Shown here piece after piece: positions 18,724 to 27,487 of a DNA stretch of 64,000 nt. Position numbers and translations under genes: made by a program. Source of the DNA: Roseomonas fluvialis. Lineage in GTDB: Bacteria > Pseudomonadota > Alphaproteobacteria > Acetobacterales > Acetobacteraceae. Each line of letters begins with the position of its first letter. Positions within the stretch are counted from its first letter, which is position 1. The DNA lies in the NCBI RefSeq assembly GCF_022846615.1, contig NZ_AP025637.1, positions 1,106,001 to 1,170,000 of the forward strand, read 5' to 3'. The notes under the pieces were generated by a model. It was not told the origin of the DNA. It made no database searches and saw only the letters and a list, made by a program, of their open reading frames with translations.

Positions 18724-18904
18724 CATAGGGGTCATAGGGGCGCGCCCTAGGTTTTCCGCCAGTTTCCGAGCGCCTATGCTCGCCTATGGTCGCCCGATGG
18801 TCGGGCCTATGCTTCCGAGCATCGGCGGGCATAGGGCGCGCGACCGCCCAAGGTTTCCAACGGTTTGCGGGCGGCCGGCGCCTATGCCCCCTATGACTCC
18901 TATG
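18724..18904. repeat. Cluster of nine CCTATG/CATAGG hexamers with a long inverted repeat
   Basis: The hexamer occurs at 18724, 18734, 18773, 18783, 18806, 18830, 18881, 18890 and 18899, on both strands, within 181 bases. The outer copies form an imperfect inverted repeat: CATAGGGGTCATAGGGG 18724-18740 against the 17 bases 18888-18904, 16 of 17 matching, with 147 bases between. GCCCGA-TGG-TCGGGC lies near the middle at 18792-18806. It fills the gap between the decayed primase and the TubC-like gene. An origin, operator or attachment function is possible. Confidence 0.7.
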
Positions 18905-18945
18905 CCCTGCCGCCCCCCAGGCTTCGCGCCGCGACGGGTGCGCGC

Positions 18946-20211
18946 TCATATCTCGCCTTCCACCGGGCCGGGCGAGGTCGCGGCGGTGGTCTCGGCCAGC
19001 CCGTAGCGGTCCGGCTCCCATTTCCCAGTGCTCGGGCTGCGCGTCAGGACGAAGCCCGCGGCGCGGGTGCCGTCCAGGGCACGGATGCGGGCGGCGAGGT
19101 ATTGCCGGCCGCGGCCCATCGGGTCCGCCGCCATCCGCACCGGCTCGGCCAAGTCCGCCACGGTCACGGGATGGCCGCGGTGCGCCGCCCACCACGCCGT
19201 GAAGATTTCCGCCACCGCCTGCCGGCGGGGGTCCTTCGCCTTCGCGTCCGCGACCCGCGCCGCGGGGTCCTGGCACCCAAGCGCAACCAGCGGATCGCGA
19301 CACCAGCGCGCCCATTGATTGAACGAGCCAAGCGGCCGCCCTGCCGGCAGCGTGTCACCTTGCTGGCGGCCCCACCGCCAGATGGTCAGCGCGGCGCCCA
19401 ACAGCACATCACGGGCGGCGAGCGTGTCCCCCACAAAGTCGCCACGGAAATCCCGCGCCTCTGGGTCCTCCAAGCCGGCGTCGAGTTCCACCACGAGGAA
19501 CCGTCGCGCCAAATCCTCCGACAGAAGGACCCCGTTCCCTGTCACGGCAACCCAGGCGGTGGGGTTCAAGCGCACAGTCTTGGATTGCCCGAGGGGGCGC
19601 ACCGCGGCCGGGCGTTCCGTGATCGCGGACGCCAGAACGTCGGATTTCAGCGCCGCGCCCGCTTCCATGAGCGCCGCCGTCAGTCGCTTGTCGAGTTCCT
19701 CGCCGGTCGCGCCTGCCGTGATCGCTTGCGGTTGCTGCCCATACGCGACGGCGCAGGCGGCGCGCACCAACAGCCCCTTGCCGGTCCCCGCGCCGGAATA
19801 CTCGGGTGCCCGCGCCAGCAAGCCCGGCGCGAGCCAAAGGCAGGCGCGGCACACCGCCGACAGCAGCCCGACAAGGAAGGCGGATTCGTCCGCGCCAGGT
19901 CGTTGCCGCACATCCACAACCGACACCGCATAGGAACCATCGGGGTCATTGGTCCGCGTCGCGTCCGCGAAGGCGAAGCTGCGGAAGTGTCGGCGCAGCA
20001 CGGCCAGCGCGGCGGCGGCTTCGTCCAAGGTCGGGCGCTCAGGCACGGCGACGGGCGGGACGGACTCGCACCATAGGCGCGTCTAAGCATCGTAGCCTTC
20101 GGCTGCGCGGACCGTGCCATCGTCGTGCAGCAACGGCGCGGACGTAATGCCGTGCAGCGGGCGCTCCGCGCAGCGCTGCCCGTAATCGGTCGCCGGGAAA
20201 TGTTTAGCAGC
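18946..20211 (-). pseudogene. Decayed mobile-element primase/helicase
   Basis: The frame from 20046 to 18946 (366 residues) matches the C-terminal half of an ATPase family found in phages and integrative elements, with the P-loop APEYSGAGTGKGLL at ~80-93, ASAITERPAAVR and LARRFLVVELDA. Three signs of decay are seen. The same frame continues 5' with related sequence (LLHDDGTVRAAEGYDA, then TRLWCESVP) but is cut by TAG at 20083-20085. It ends again at TAG 20212-20214, so the N-terminal half is missing. The segment expected to hold the acidic Walker B residues (family pattern near LFLDN) is absent around 19655, where MEAGAALKSDVL reads straight through. Confidence 0.68.
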
Positions 20212-20252
20212 CTACCTGTTCGCCGGCTCTCCTTCGGGTCTAGCATGGCCGG

Positions 20253-20735
20253 ATGCCCGATGGTCCCGGCCTCGCCCAGACGCGCTGGCTGCTTGGCGTC
20301 GCGATCGCCCAGATCGCCAGGCGCTGGCGCCTGAGGCTCGACCAGCGGATCGCACCCTTCGGCCTGACGGAGGCCCGCTGGCTCGTGCTGCTGAGCCTTG
20401 CGCGCCGTGGCGACGGCACCACCCAGAAGGACTTGGCCGCCCGCCTGGCGATCGAGGCGCCGACCCTGGTTCGGACCTTGGACTGGCTGGAGCGCGAGGG
20501 TTTTGTCGCCCGACGCGCGGTCGCCCATGATCGGCGCGCCAAGACCATCCATTTGACCGAGACGGCGCGGCCCATGGTCATGCGCATAGAGGCCGAGGCC
20601 GCCGCCGTGCGCGCCGAAATCCTGTCCGACATCCCGGAGGCCGATCTCGCCGCATGCCTCGCGGTGCTGCAACGCGTGGCGGAAGGTCTCGCGAGGGCCG
20701 AGGAGGGCCCATCCAGTGGATATCGGCCCCGCTAG
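20253..20735 (+). CDS. MarR-family transcriptional regulator
   Basis: 160-residue winged-helix regulator. The MarR core is seen as FGLTEARWLVLLSLARRGDG, TQKDLAARLAIEAPTLVRTLDWLE (recognition helix) and the wing RRAVAHDRRAKTIHLTE. It overlaps the start of the HlyD-type gene by 20 bases and precedes an MFS exporter, an arrangement typical of regulators that repress a drug or phenolic efflux operon and are released by the exported ligand. The ATG at 20253 is 6 bases after another near-start; the alternative ATG at 20244 adds three residues. Confidence 0.93.
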   Translation: MPDGPGLAQTRWLLGVAIAQIARRWRLRLDQRIAPFGLTEARWLVLLSLARRGDGTTQKDLAARLAIEAPTLVRTLDWLEREGFVARRAVAHDRRAKTIHLTETARPMVMRIEAEAAAVRAEILSDIPEADLAACLAVLQRVAEGLARAEEGPSSGYRPR

Positions 20736-21858
20736 CGGCACCTCGACCACGACCCTCCTGCCGCCGGGCCGCAGCGGCCGCCGCCGCCTGCGCATCGCCG
20801 CGGCGGTCACCGCGCTGCTCTGTGTCCTGGCCGGCGGTACTGCCTGGCTGCACCGACAGTTCACCACGGTCTTCGTAGACGATGCCCGCATTGCCGCCGA
20901 CATGGTGGCGCTCGCCAGCCGCCTCCCAGGATGGGTCACCGAACTGCGCGTGATCGCCGGCGACACGCCGCGCGGCGGCGAGGTCGTGCTGCGCATCGAC
21001 AGCCGTGAGGCTGAACTCACGCTGCGCGAGATTGAGGCGCGGCTCGCGGGCATCGCCGCCCGCCGCGCGGAACTCGAAGCGCGCCTCGGCATGGTGGACC
21101 GCCAGACCGGCAGCCAGGAAGACGCACAACGCGCACGGCTTGAAGCGGCGCGATCCGCCCTGCCGGCGGCCGAGGCCGAGCGCCTGTATGCCGAGGGCGA
21201 ATTCGCCCGCGCCGGGCAGTTGATGGCAACCGGCAGCGGCACGCGCCAGCGCTACGAACAGACCCGATCGTTGCTCGAAACCGCGACGCAGCGCGTGCTC
21301 GCTGTGTCGGCGGAGATCCGCAACGTGGAGGCGCAGCTCGCCACCGCCGGGGCCGCGCGAGAGGAACTGACGGTGCTGCGCCGACAGCTCGATTCGATGG
21401 GCCCGTTGCAGCTGGAGCTTACGGCGCAGCGCGACCGGATCGCGCTAGAGATCCGCGATCGCACCATCACGATGCCCTTCGACGGCGTGGTGGACCGCGT
21501 CTTCGTCGATGCGGGCGAATACGTGACACCCGGCCAGCGCCTCCTGATGGTGCACGACCCCGCCCGCGTGCGCATCGAGGCAAACGTCAAAGAAACCGAG
21601 ATCCGCTACTTCCGTCCCGGATCGCCGGTGCGCATCCGCGTCGATGCCTATCCCTCACGCCGCTTCGAAGGAACGGTCGAACGTGTGGGCGCGGCCGCAA
21701 CCAGTGAATTCGCGCTGCTACCCAGCCCGAATCCGTCGGGCAACTTCACCAAGATCACGCAACGCCTGCCCGTGCGCATCGCGCTCGCGCCGGGCGATGC
21801 TGACGGGCTTCTGCGGCCGGGCATGATGGTCGAGATCGAGGCCCTGGCGCGTGAGTGA
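20716..21858 (+). CDS. emrA: HlyD/EmrA-type membrane fusion protein
   Basis: 380-residue periplasmic adaptor that couples an inner-membrane exporter to the outer membrane. One membrane anchor is near residues 25-45 ([20 protein letters not shown]). Two lipoyl half-motifs flank an alpha-helical hairpin (LTLREIEARLAGIAARRAELE, and EIRNVEAQLATAG on the return). PFDGVVDRVFVDAGEYV and GSPVRIRVDAYPSRRFEG are conserved barrel segments. GTG at 20716 has AGGAGGG 8 bases upstream. It overlaps the exporter gene by eight bases. The symbol is by family, not proven orthology. Confidence 0.9.
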   Translation: MDIGPASGTSTTTLLPPGRSGRRRLRIAAAVTALLCVLAGGTAWLHRQFTTVFVDDARIAADMVALASRLPGWVTELRVIAGDTPRGGEVVLRIDSREAELTLREIEARLAGIAARRAELEARLGMVDRQTGSQEDAQRARLEAARSALPAAEAERLYAEGEFARAGQLMATGSGTRQRYEQTRSLLETATQRVLAVSAEIRNVEAQLATAGAAREELTVLRRQLDSMGPLQLELTAQRDRIALEIRDRTITMPFDGVVDRVFVDAGEYVTPGQRLLMVHDPARVRIEANVKETEIRYFRPGSPVRIRVDAYPSRRFEGTVERVGAAATSEFALLPSPNPSGNFTKITQRLPVRIALAPGDADGLLRPGMMVEIEALARE

Positions 21859-23437
21859 CGCGACCGCCGGGCCGGCCTGGTCCGGCGGCTGGGCGGGGCC
21901 TGGCATCGCGGAACTCCAGGCGCGCTGGGGCGCCCCCTATCGCTGGCTGGTGACGCTCGCGGCGATGATTGGCACCGTGGCCACCATCCTGTCGGCCACC
22001 ATCGTCAATGTTGCGCTGCCGCAAGTGATGGGTGCCTTCGGCATCGGGCAGGACCATGCGCAACTGATCGCCACGGCCTTCCTGGCGGCGGTGACGGCGA
22101 CCATGCTGCTGAACGGCTGGCTGGTGGACAGCTTCGGCTGCCGGCTGACCTATGCCGCCGCCATCGCGATGTTCGTGGCGGGCTCGATCGTGTCGGGCTC
22201 TGCGCCGAACGAGGGCGTGCTCATCGCCGGGCGCGTGCTGCAGGGGGCCGCTGCGGGGATGGTCCAGCCGCTCGGCATGCAGATCATCTTCCAGGTGTTT
22301 CCGGCGGATCGGCGCGGATCGGCCATGGGCCTCTATGCGGTGGGCGTGGTGATGGCGCCGGCGCTGGGGCCGACGCTGGGCGGCGTGATCGTGGACGAGT
22401 TCGGCTGGCGCGCGGTGTTCTTCCTGGGCGTGCCCTTCGCTTTGCTCGGCCTGGTGCTGGGCCTGGTGTTCCTGCCGGGGCCTACGCGCGACGGCGCGCG
22501 GCGCCGCTTCGACGGGCCAGGCTTCGCGCTGCTGGTGGTTGCGCTTCTGGCGCTGCTGACCGGCCTCGCGAGCGGCCAGCGCGAGGGCTGGAGTTCCGAT
22601 CGCGTGGTGGTGGAGTTGTGCGTCGCAGCCACGGCCACGGTCGGCTTCGTGCTGTGGGAGTTGCGCACGGACACGCCGATGCTGAACCCTCGGCTTTTCG
22701 CGGTGCGCGGCTTCGCGTGCTCGGCCGCCGTCGGCGTGGTGTATGGCGCGGCGCTGTTCGGGTCGACCTACCTCGCGCCGTTGTTCGTACAGACCATCCA
22801 GGGCTATACGGCGACGCGCGCGGGGCTGCTGCTGATGCCGGCGGGCCTTGCGATGGTGCTGGTCTTCCCGATCGCGGGGCGCATCGCGGACCGTGTTCCG
22901 CCCTTCGGGCCGATCGGCGTCGGGCTGGTGCTGTTCGGGATCTCGGCTTGGCTCATGACGGGCATCGGCACCGACACCGCCTTCTGGACCCTCGCGCTGT
23001 GGATCCTGGTCGGGCGCATCGGCTTCGGCCTGGCGATGCCCAGCATGAATGCCGGCGCGTTGCGCGCGCTGCCGCCACGCTGGGTGGGGCAGGGGTCGGG
23101 GGCGGTGAATTTCGCGCGGCAATTCGGTGGCGCGCTCGGCGTCAATCTGCTGTCGATCCTCCTGGAACGGCGCACCCAGTTGCACGCGCAGGCGCTGACT
23201 GCCACGCAGGACGGCCACGGCGCCACGCGCGAGGTGCTGCAGGAAGTGGAGCGCCTGCTTGCGCAGGACGGCATCGCGGACGGGATGCGCCAGGCAATGG
23301 CGCACGAGTATCTTGGCCAGATGCTGCTCTCGCAGGCGAGCATGCTCGCCTTCCGCGACACTTTCCTGGCGGTGGCGCTGATCTGCGTGCTGGCGCTGGT
23401 GCCGGTCGCGATCATGCGGCGCCGACCGGTGGGATGA
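21851..23437 (+). CDS. emrB: MFS exporter, DHA2 (EmrB/QacA) family, 14 membrane spans
   Basis: 528-residue proton-driven exporter with about 14 hydrophobic segments. Signatures of the DHA2 group are present: ATIVNVALPQVMGAFG in helix 1, TAFLAAVTATMLLNGWL in helix 2, FGCRLTYAAAIAMFVAGS, GRVLQGAAAGMVQP, and the motif C-like segment APALGPTLGG. It forms an EmrAB-type pump with the preceding HlyD protein, regulated by MarR. Likely substrates are hydrophobic or amphipathic toxic compounds; nothing in the sequence tells which. Confidence 0.93.
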   Translation: MSDATAGPAWSGGWAGPGIAELQARWGAPYRWLVTLAAMIGTVATILSATIVNVALPQVMGAFGIGQDHAQLIATAFLAAVTATMLLNGWLVDSFGCRLTYAAAIAMFVAGSIVSGSAPNEGVLIAGRVLQGAAAGMVQPLGMQIIFQVFPADRRGSAMGLYAVGVVMAPALGPTLGGVIVDEFGWRAVFFLGVPFALLGLVLGLVFLPGPTRDGARRRFDGPGFALLVVALLALLTGLASGQREGWSSDRVVVELCVAATATVGFVLWELRTDTPMLNPRLFAVRGFACSAAVGVVYGAALFGSTYLAPLFVQTIQGYTATRAGLLLMPAGLAMVLVFPIAGRIADRVPPFGPIGVGLVLFGISAWLMTGIGTDTAFWTLALWILVGRIGFGLAMPSMNAGALRALPPRWVGQGSGAVNFARQFGGALGVNLLSILLERRTQLHAQALTATQDGHGATREVLQEVERLLAQDGIADGMRQAMAHEYLGQMLLSQASMLAFRDTFLAVALICVLALVPVAIMRRRPVG

Positions 23438-23468
23438 AGTTCGTCGGCGGCTGCGCTATGACGGCGGC

Positions 23469-23969
23469 ATGACGCGCATCGAACCACTGCCCGCCCTTGC
23501 CAGTGCCGCCACCACGCTGTCGCTGCCCGGACAGCCCTCCGCACTGTTCGCGGCGCTACAGGACGGCACGGCGGCGGCCATCGGCCATCGGCTTTTCACC
23601 GTCATGCGCCACGACGCCGAAGCCGGTCGCAACCGACGCGCGCACAGCAGCGATCCGGCCGCTTATCCGGTCTCGGGCTACAAGCCGGTGACTTGGGACC
23701 ATCCCTGGACGCGACGCGTGCTGGTGGATGGCACGCCCTGGATCGGTGCGGGCCCCGCCGACATCGCCTGGGCGTATCCCGACCATGAGAAGATCGCAGC
23801 TATGGGCCTGACCACGGCCATGAACCTGCCGGTGCGCTGGAACGGCCGCACGCTCGGCACCGTCAACCTGCTGCGCGCCACCACCCCCTTCACCGAGGCG
23901 GATGTCGCGATCGGCGTGATTTTCGCCGCCTTGGCCGTTCCGGCGCTGCTGACCATCGACGCCGCCTGA
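23469..23969 (+). CDS. GAF-domain protein
   Basis: 166-residue protein made of one GAF domain, with NRRAHSSDPAAYPVSGYKPV and a C-terminal LGTVNLLRATTPFTEADV, the last two strands and helix of the fold. GAF domains bind small ligands or cofactors; no effector domain is attached. It lies 31 bases after the exporter gene and 16 bases before a Bug receptor with a good ribosome site. It could sense the compound handled by these genes, but this is positional inference. Confidence 0.78.
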   Translation: MTRIEPLPALASAATTLSLPGQPSALFAALQDGTAAAIGHRLFTVMRHDAEAGRNRRAHSSDPAAYPVSGYKPVTWDHPWTRRVLVDGTPWIGAGPADIAWAYPDHEKIAAMGLTTAMNLPVRWNGRTLGTVNLLRATTPFTEADVAIGVIFAALAVPALLTIDAA

Positions 23970-23985
23970 ATCACAGGAGACCGCC

Positions 23986-24951
23986 ATGATTTCGCTTCGA
24001 CGCCGGGGCCTGCTGGCCGCACCGCTTGCTATCGCTACGCCGGCACTGGCGCAGACGGCATTCACGCGGCCGATTCGCCTTGTCATCCCCTGGGCGCCAG
24101 GCGGCACCACCGACATCCTAGGGCGCATCGTGGCCGAACCGCTCGGCCAGGCGCTGGGCCAGCCCGTGGTGGTCGAGAACCGTACGGGTGCGAGCGGCAA
24201 TATCGGCTCGGACCTCGTGGCGAAGGCGGTGCCGGACGGGCAGACCATCCTGTTCGGGTCGATGTCCACGCACGCGATGAACCACGCGCTGATGCGCACC
24301 ATGCCCTTCGACGGCGTGGCCGATTTCACGCCGCTGTCGATGCTCGGCTTCGCGGTGAACACCATGGTGGTGCATCCCTCGGTTCCGGCACAGACGCTGG
24401 GCGAGTTCATCGCCTATGCCCGCGCGAATCCGGAGAAGATCGCCTACGCCTCCGCCGGGCCGGGTTCGACCAACCACCTGTGCGCCGCGCTGTTCGAGAA
24501 CATGACCGGCATCCGCATGGTGCACGTCTCCTATCGCGGCGGGCAGCCGGCGGTGACTGACACGGTGGCCGGCCAGACCCAGCTGTTCTTCAGCGCGGCC
24601 ACCCAGACCATGCCGCATGTCGAGGGCGGGCGTCTGCGCCTTCTGGCGGTGACGGAGGCGGCGCGTTGGTCGCGCCAGCCAACCATTCCAACCGTCGGCG
24701 AGGCGGTGCCGGGCTACGAGATGGCGGTCTGGTACGGCGCCTTCGGCCCGAAGGGCATGGCGCCCGCGCTGCAGCAGCGCCTGAACGCGGAATTGAATCG
24801 CGTCATGACGCTGCCCGAGGTGAAGGACCGCCTCGCCGGCATGGGCGTGGAAGTGGCACCCGAAAGCACCGACGCCTTCGCCCAACGCCTGCGCGCGGAT
24901 GCCGAGAAGTGGGGCGCGCTGATCCGCCGCCTGGGTATCGAGGCGTCCTGA
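23986..24951 (+). CDS. Bug/TctC-family periplasmic substrate-binding protein
   Basis: 321-residue Bug receptor. The signal peptide begins MISLRRRGLLAAPLA and ends ATPALAQ; the RRRGLL start resembles a Tat signal. The ligand loops are VIPWAPGGTTDILGRI and ENRTGASGNIGSDLVAKA. HVSYRGGQPAVTDTVAGQ is the conserved domain-2 segment. AGGAGA lies 6 bases before the ATG. It heads a plus-strand group with two crotonases and a short-chain reductase, so its ligand may be an acid broken down through CoA thioesters. Confidence 0.92.
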   Translation: MISLRRRGLLAAPLAIATPALAQTAFTRPIRLVIPWAPGGTTDILGRIVAEPLGQALGQPVVVENRTGASGNIGSDLVAKAVPDGQTILFGSMSTHAMNHALMRTMPFDGVADFTPLSMLGFAVNTMVVHPSVPAQTLGEFIAYARANPEKIAYASAGPGSTNHLCAALFENMTGIRMVHVSYRGGQPAVTDTVAGQTQLFFSAATQTMPHVEGGRLRLLAVTEAARWSRQPTIPTVGEAVPGYEMAVWYGAFGPKGMAPALQQRLNAELNRVMTLPEVKDRLAGMGVEVAPESTDAFAQRLRADAEKWGALIRRLGIEAS

Positions 24952-25014
24952 GCACTTCTTGCGGCGCCTGTCGGCGCGTTCCATCCTCGGCCCCCTGAAC
25001 TTGGGGAAACGCAG

Positions 25015-25815
25015 ATGGACGCGCCGCTGAAGGTCGAGATCGAGGAGGGTATCGCCCTTCTCACCATGAACCGCGCCGAATCGCGCAATCCGCTCGATCC
25101 CGAGATGCAGGATGCGCTCCTCGATACGCTCTCGGCGCTCGATGCCGGGCAGGAGGTCCGCGTCGCGATCCTGACCGGCGCCGGCACCGCCTTCTGCGCT
25201 GGCGGCAATGTACGGCGCATGGGCGAGGCTGCGAGCGGGGCCAAGGAACGCACGCCCGCCCAGGCCCGCGGCTACTACCGCTGGGGCATCCAGCGCCTGC
25301 CGCGGCTGATCGAGAACCTGGAACTTCCGGTGATCGCCGCAGTGAATGGCCCGGCCATGGGTGCCGGTTGCGACCTCGCCTGCATGTGCGACCTACGCAT
25401 CGCCGGCGAGAGCGCGCGCTTCGCGGAATCCTTCGTGAAGCTCGGCATCATCCCCGGCGATGGCGGCGCCTGGCTGCTGCCGCGCGTGGTCGGCTTCGCG
25501 CGCGCGGCGGAGATGGCGCTGACAGGCGACACCCTGTCTGCACAGGAGGCGCTGGCGGCGGGGCTGGTCTCCCGCGTGGTGCCGGATGCCGAATTGATCC
25601 CGGCGGCGCGCGCCCTGGCCGCGCGCATCGCGGCCAACCCGCCGCAGGCCGTGCGCATGGCGCGGCGGCTGCTGCGCGAAGCGTGGAACAACCGGCTCGA
25701 CACCGTGCTGGAAATGTCCTCGGCCATGCAGGCGGTGGCGCACACCACGGACGACCACAAGGAGGCGCTGGCGGCGATGCGCGAGAAGCGCAAGCCGACC
25801 TACAAGGGCGCCTGA
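25015..25815 (+). CDS. Enoyl-CoA hydratase/isomerase (crotonase) family protein
   Basis: 266-residue crotonase-fold enzyme acting on a CoA thioester. The oxyanion-hole segments are GAGTAFCAGGNVRRMGE at ~58-74 and NGPAMGAGCDLACMCDLRIA at ~108-127. LGIIPGDGGAWLLPRVVG is the active-site loop. The aspartate in PGDGGAW replaces the more common alanine or glutamate, so hydratase activity is not certain. It lies 63 bases after the Bug gene and one base before the short-chain reductase gene, indicating one operon. Confidence 0.9.
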   Translation: MDAPLKVEIEEGIALLTMNRAESRNPLDPEMQDALLDTLSALDAGQEVRVAILTGAGTAFCAGGNVRRMGEAASGAKERTPAQARGYYRWGIQRLPRLIENLELPVIAAVNGPAMGAGCDLACMCDLRIAGESARFAESFVKLGIIPGDGGAWLLPRVVGFARAAEMALTGDTLSAQEALAAGLVSRVVPDAELIPAARALAARIAANPPQAVRMARRLLREAWNNRLDTVLEMSSAMQAVAHTTDDHKEALAAMREKRKPTYKGA

Positions 25816-25816
25816 G

Positions 25817-26662
25817 ATGGCCTTCGCGCCCGGGCTGCTGGCCGGACGCCGTGCGCTGGTGACGGGCGGCGGCACCGGGCTCGGGCGCAGCATCGGTAGG
25901 CGGTTCCTGGAACTGGGCGCGTCGCTGGCGATCTGCGGGCGGCGCGGCGCGGTGTTGGATGCTGCTGTTGATGCCTTCCGCGCCGACGTTCCCGGCGCCG
26001 TCGTGACGACGCATCCCTGTGACATCCGCGATGCCGTGGCGGTTGAGGCGATGCTCGACGATGTCTGGCGCGATGGCCCGGCGGACATCCTGGTGAACAA
26101 CGCCGCGGCGAATTTTCTGGCGCAGACGCATCGGCTCTCGGCGCGCGCGGTCGATGCGGTGCTGGGCACCACGCTGCATGGGGCGGCCTACTGCACCGTT
26201 GGCTGCGGCCGGCGTTGGATCGAGGCCGGTCAGCCCGGCGTCGTGCTGTCCATCCTGACGCTGTCGGCGCTGCAGGGGGGTGCCTTCACCGCGCCCTCCG
26301 CTATGGCCAAGGCTGGCCTTCTGGCCATGACGCAGAGCCTCGCGGTGGAATGGGGCCCGCACGGCATTCGCCTGGTGGCGATCGCACCCGGCACCTTCCC
26401 GACTGAGGCCGCGGTCGCACGCCTGCGCCCTGGCGGCGTCGAGCATGCCGGCGTGCCGCTGCGTCGCGCCGGCAAGCATGAGGAACTGACCGACCTCGCC
26501 GCCTTCCTGGTCTCGGACCACGCCGGCTACGTCACGGGCGAATGTGTGGTGGCGGATGGCGGGCGGAGGTTGCTGGGCGGCGCGCGCGCCGGCGCGCAGG
26601 AGATGCTGGACTGGACCGACGCCGATTGGGCCGCGCAACGCGCCCGCACGCCTGCGCGCTGA
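25817..26662 (+). CDS. Short-chain dehydrogenase/reductase, 2,4-dienoyl-CoA reductase-like
   Basis: 281-residue SDR enzyme. The cofactor motif TGGGTGLGRSIG is at ~14-25, and NNAAANF follows the central strand. The usual YxxxK catalytic pair is replaced by SAMAK (SxxxK) in FTAPSAMAKAGLLAM, as in 2,4-dienoyl-CoA reductases, where a serine replaces the tyrosine. AVEWGPHGIRLVAIAPGTFPTE matches that subgroup as well. It would reduce a double bond of an unsaturated acyl-CoA with NADPH. It is placed between two crotonases, consistent with breakdown of an unsaturated or cyclic acid. Confidence 0.82.
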   Translation: MAFAPGLLAGRRALVTGGGTGLGRSIGRRFLELGASLAICGRRGAVLDAAVDAFRADVPGAVVTTHPCDIRDAVAVEAMLDDVWRDGPADILVNNAAANFLAQTHRLSARAVDAVLGTTLHGAAYCTVGCGRRWIEAGQPGVVLSILTLSALQGGAFTAPSAMAKAGLLAMTQSLAVEWGPHGIRLVAIAPGTFPTEAAVARLRPGGVEHAGVPLRRAGKHEELTDLAAFLVSDHAGYVTGECVVADGGRRLLGGARAGAQEMLDWTDADWAAQRARTPAR

Positions 26663-26674
26663 GGGACCGCACCG

Positions 26675-27487
26675 ATGCGTTTCGTGGAAACGACCTACGA
26701 CGTGGCGGACCGCATCGCCACCATCACACTGAACCGGCCGGAGAAGCGCAACGCCTGGTCACCGGAGACCGAGGCCGAAGTTCGCGAGGCCTTCGCGCTG
26801 GCAGCGGCGGATGACGCGGTGCGCGCGATCATCTTGACCGGGGCGGGCAGCACCTTCTGCGTCGGCGCCGACGTGACGCGCATCGCCGGCGGGCGACCGC
26901 CGCTGCCGCGCTTCGTTGGCGTGACGCCCCCGCCGGGCGGCGATCCGCCCGTCGAGGATCTGGCGCGCCGCTATTCCTACATTCTCAATATCGGCAGGCC
27001 TGTAGTGGCTGCGATCAATGGCGCGGTCGCGGGCGTGGGTCTGGCGGTGTCGTTGTATTGCGATCTGCGCTTCATGGTCGCGGGGGCGAAGCTGGCCGCC
27101 GCCTTCCCGCGACGCGGGCTGATTGCCGAACATGGCAGCGCGTGGATGCTGCCGCGGTTGATCGGCCCAATGAATGCGGCCGACCTGCTGCTGTCGGGCC
27201 GCACCATCCAGGCGGAGGAGGCGCAGGCGATGGGCCTGGTGCGCGTGCTGCCTGCCCACGGGTTCCGCGATGCCGTGCGCGCCTATGTCGCGGACATGGT
27301 GGAGAACTGCTCGCCCCGATCGCTGCGCGTCATCCGCCGGCAATTGGCTTTGGCGCCGCTGCAGTCGCTCTCGGCGGCGATCGAACTGGCAGAGACCGAG
27401 CAGGCAGCGACGATCGACACGGCCGACCGGCACGAAGGTGCGAGCGCGTTTCTCGAACGCCGCAAGCCGAACTTCACTGGGCGTTGA
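26675..27487 (+). CDS. Enoyl-CoA hydratase/isomerase (crotonase) family protein
   Basis: 270-residue second crotonase of this group. The oxyanion-hole segments are GAGSTFCVGADVTRIAGG at ~55-72 and NGAVAGVGLAVSLYCDLRFM at ~111-130. The loop GLIAEHGSAWMLPRLIGP contains AEHG at the position of a catalytic acid, as in some hydratases. The C-terminus FLERRKPNFTGR is typical of the family. It starts 12 bases after the reductase gene and its 3' end overlaps a convergent CoA-transferase gene by 14 bases. Confidence 0.9.
   Translation: MRFVETTYDVADRIATITLNRPEKRNAWSPETEAEVREAFALAAADDAVRAIILTGAGSTFCVGADVTRIAGGRPPLPRFVGVTPPPGGDPPVEDLARRYSYILNIGRPVVAAINGAVAGVGLAVSLYCDLRFMVAGAKLAAAFPRRGLIAEHGSAWMLPRLIGPMNAADLLLSGRTIQAEEAQAMGLVRVLPAHGFRDAVRAYVADMVENCSPRSLRVIRRQLALAPLQSLSAAIELAETEQAATIDTADRHEGASAFLERRKPNFTGR

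Larger units (their letters stand above)
14564..20211. mobile_element. Probable remnant of an integrated element 3' of tRNA-Lys
   Basis: The segment begins at the tRNA CCA and ends where the decayed primase frame stops, just before the host-type MarR gene. It carries small genes, largely on the minus strand, of kinds usual in phages and integrative elements: a primase/helicase remnant, a TubC-like/zinc protein and an MGGFGSGR-type protein. It also holds a PilZ gene, an orphan lipoprotein and a repeat cluster. No integrase, structural or conjugation gene is visible, and no copy of the tRNA 3' end was found by eye near 20.2 kb. Right boundary is uncertain by a few hundred bases. Confidence 0.6.

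Noticed and set aside
20086..20252. Second copy of the tRNA-Lys 3' end as right attachment site
   Set aside because: I compared the last ~25 bases of the tRNA with this region by eye, on both strands, and saw no match; a short or diverged repeat cannot be excluded.
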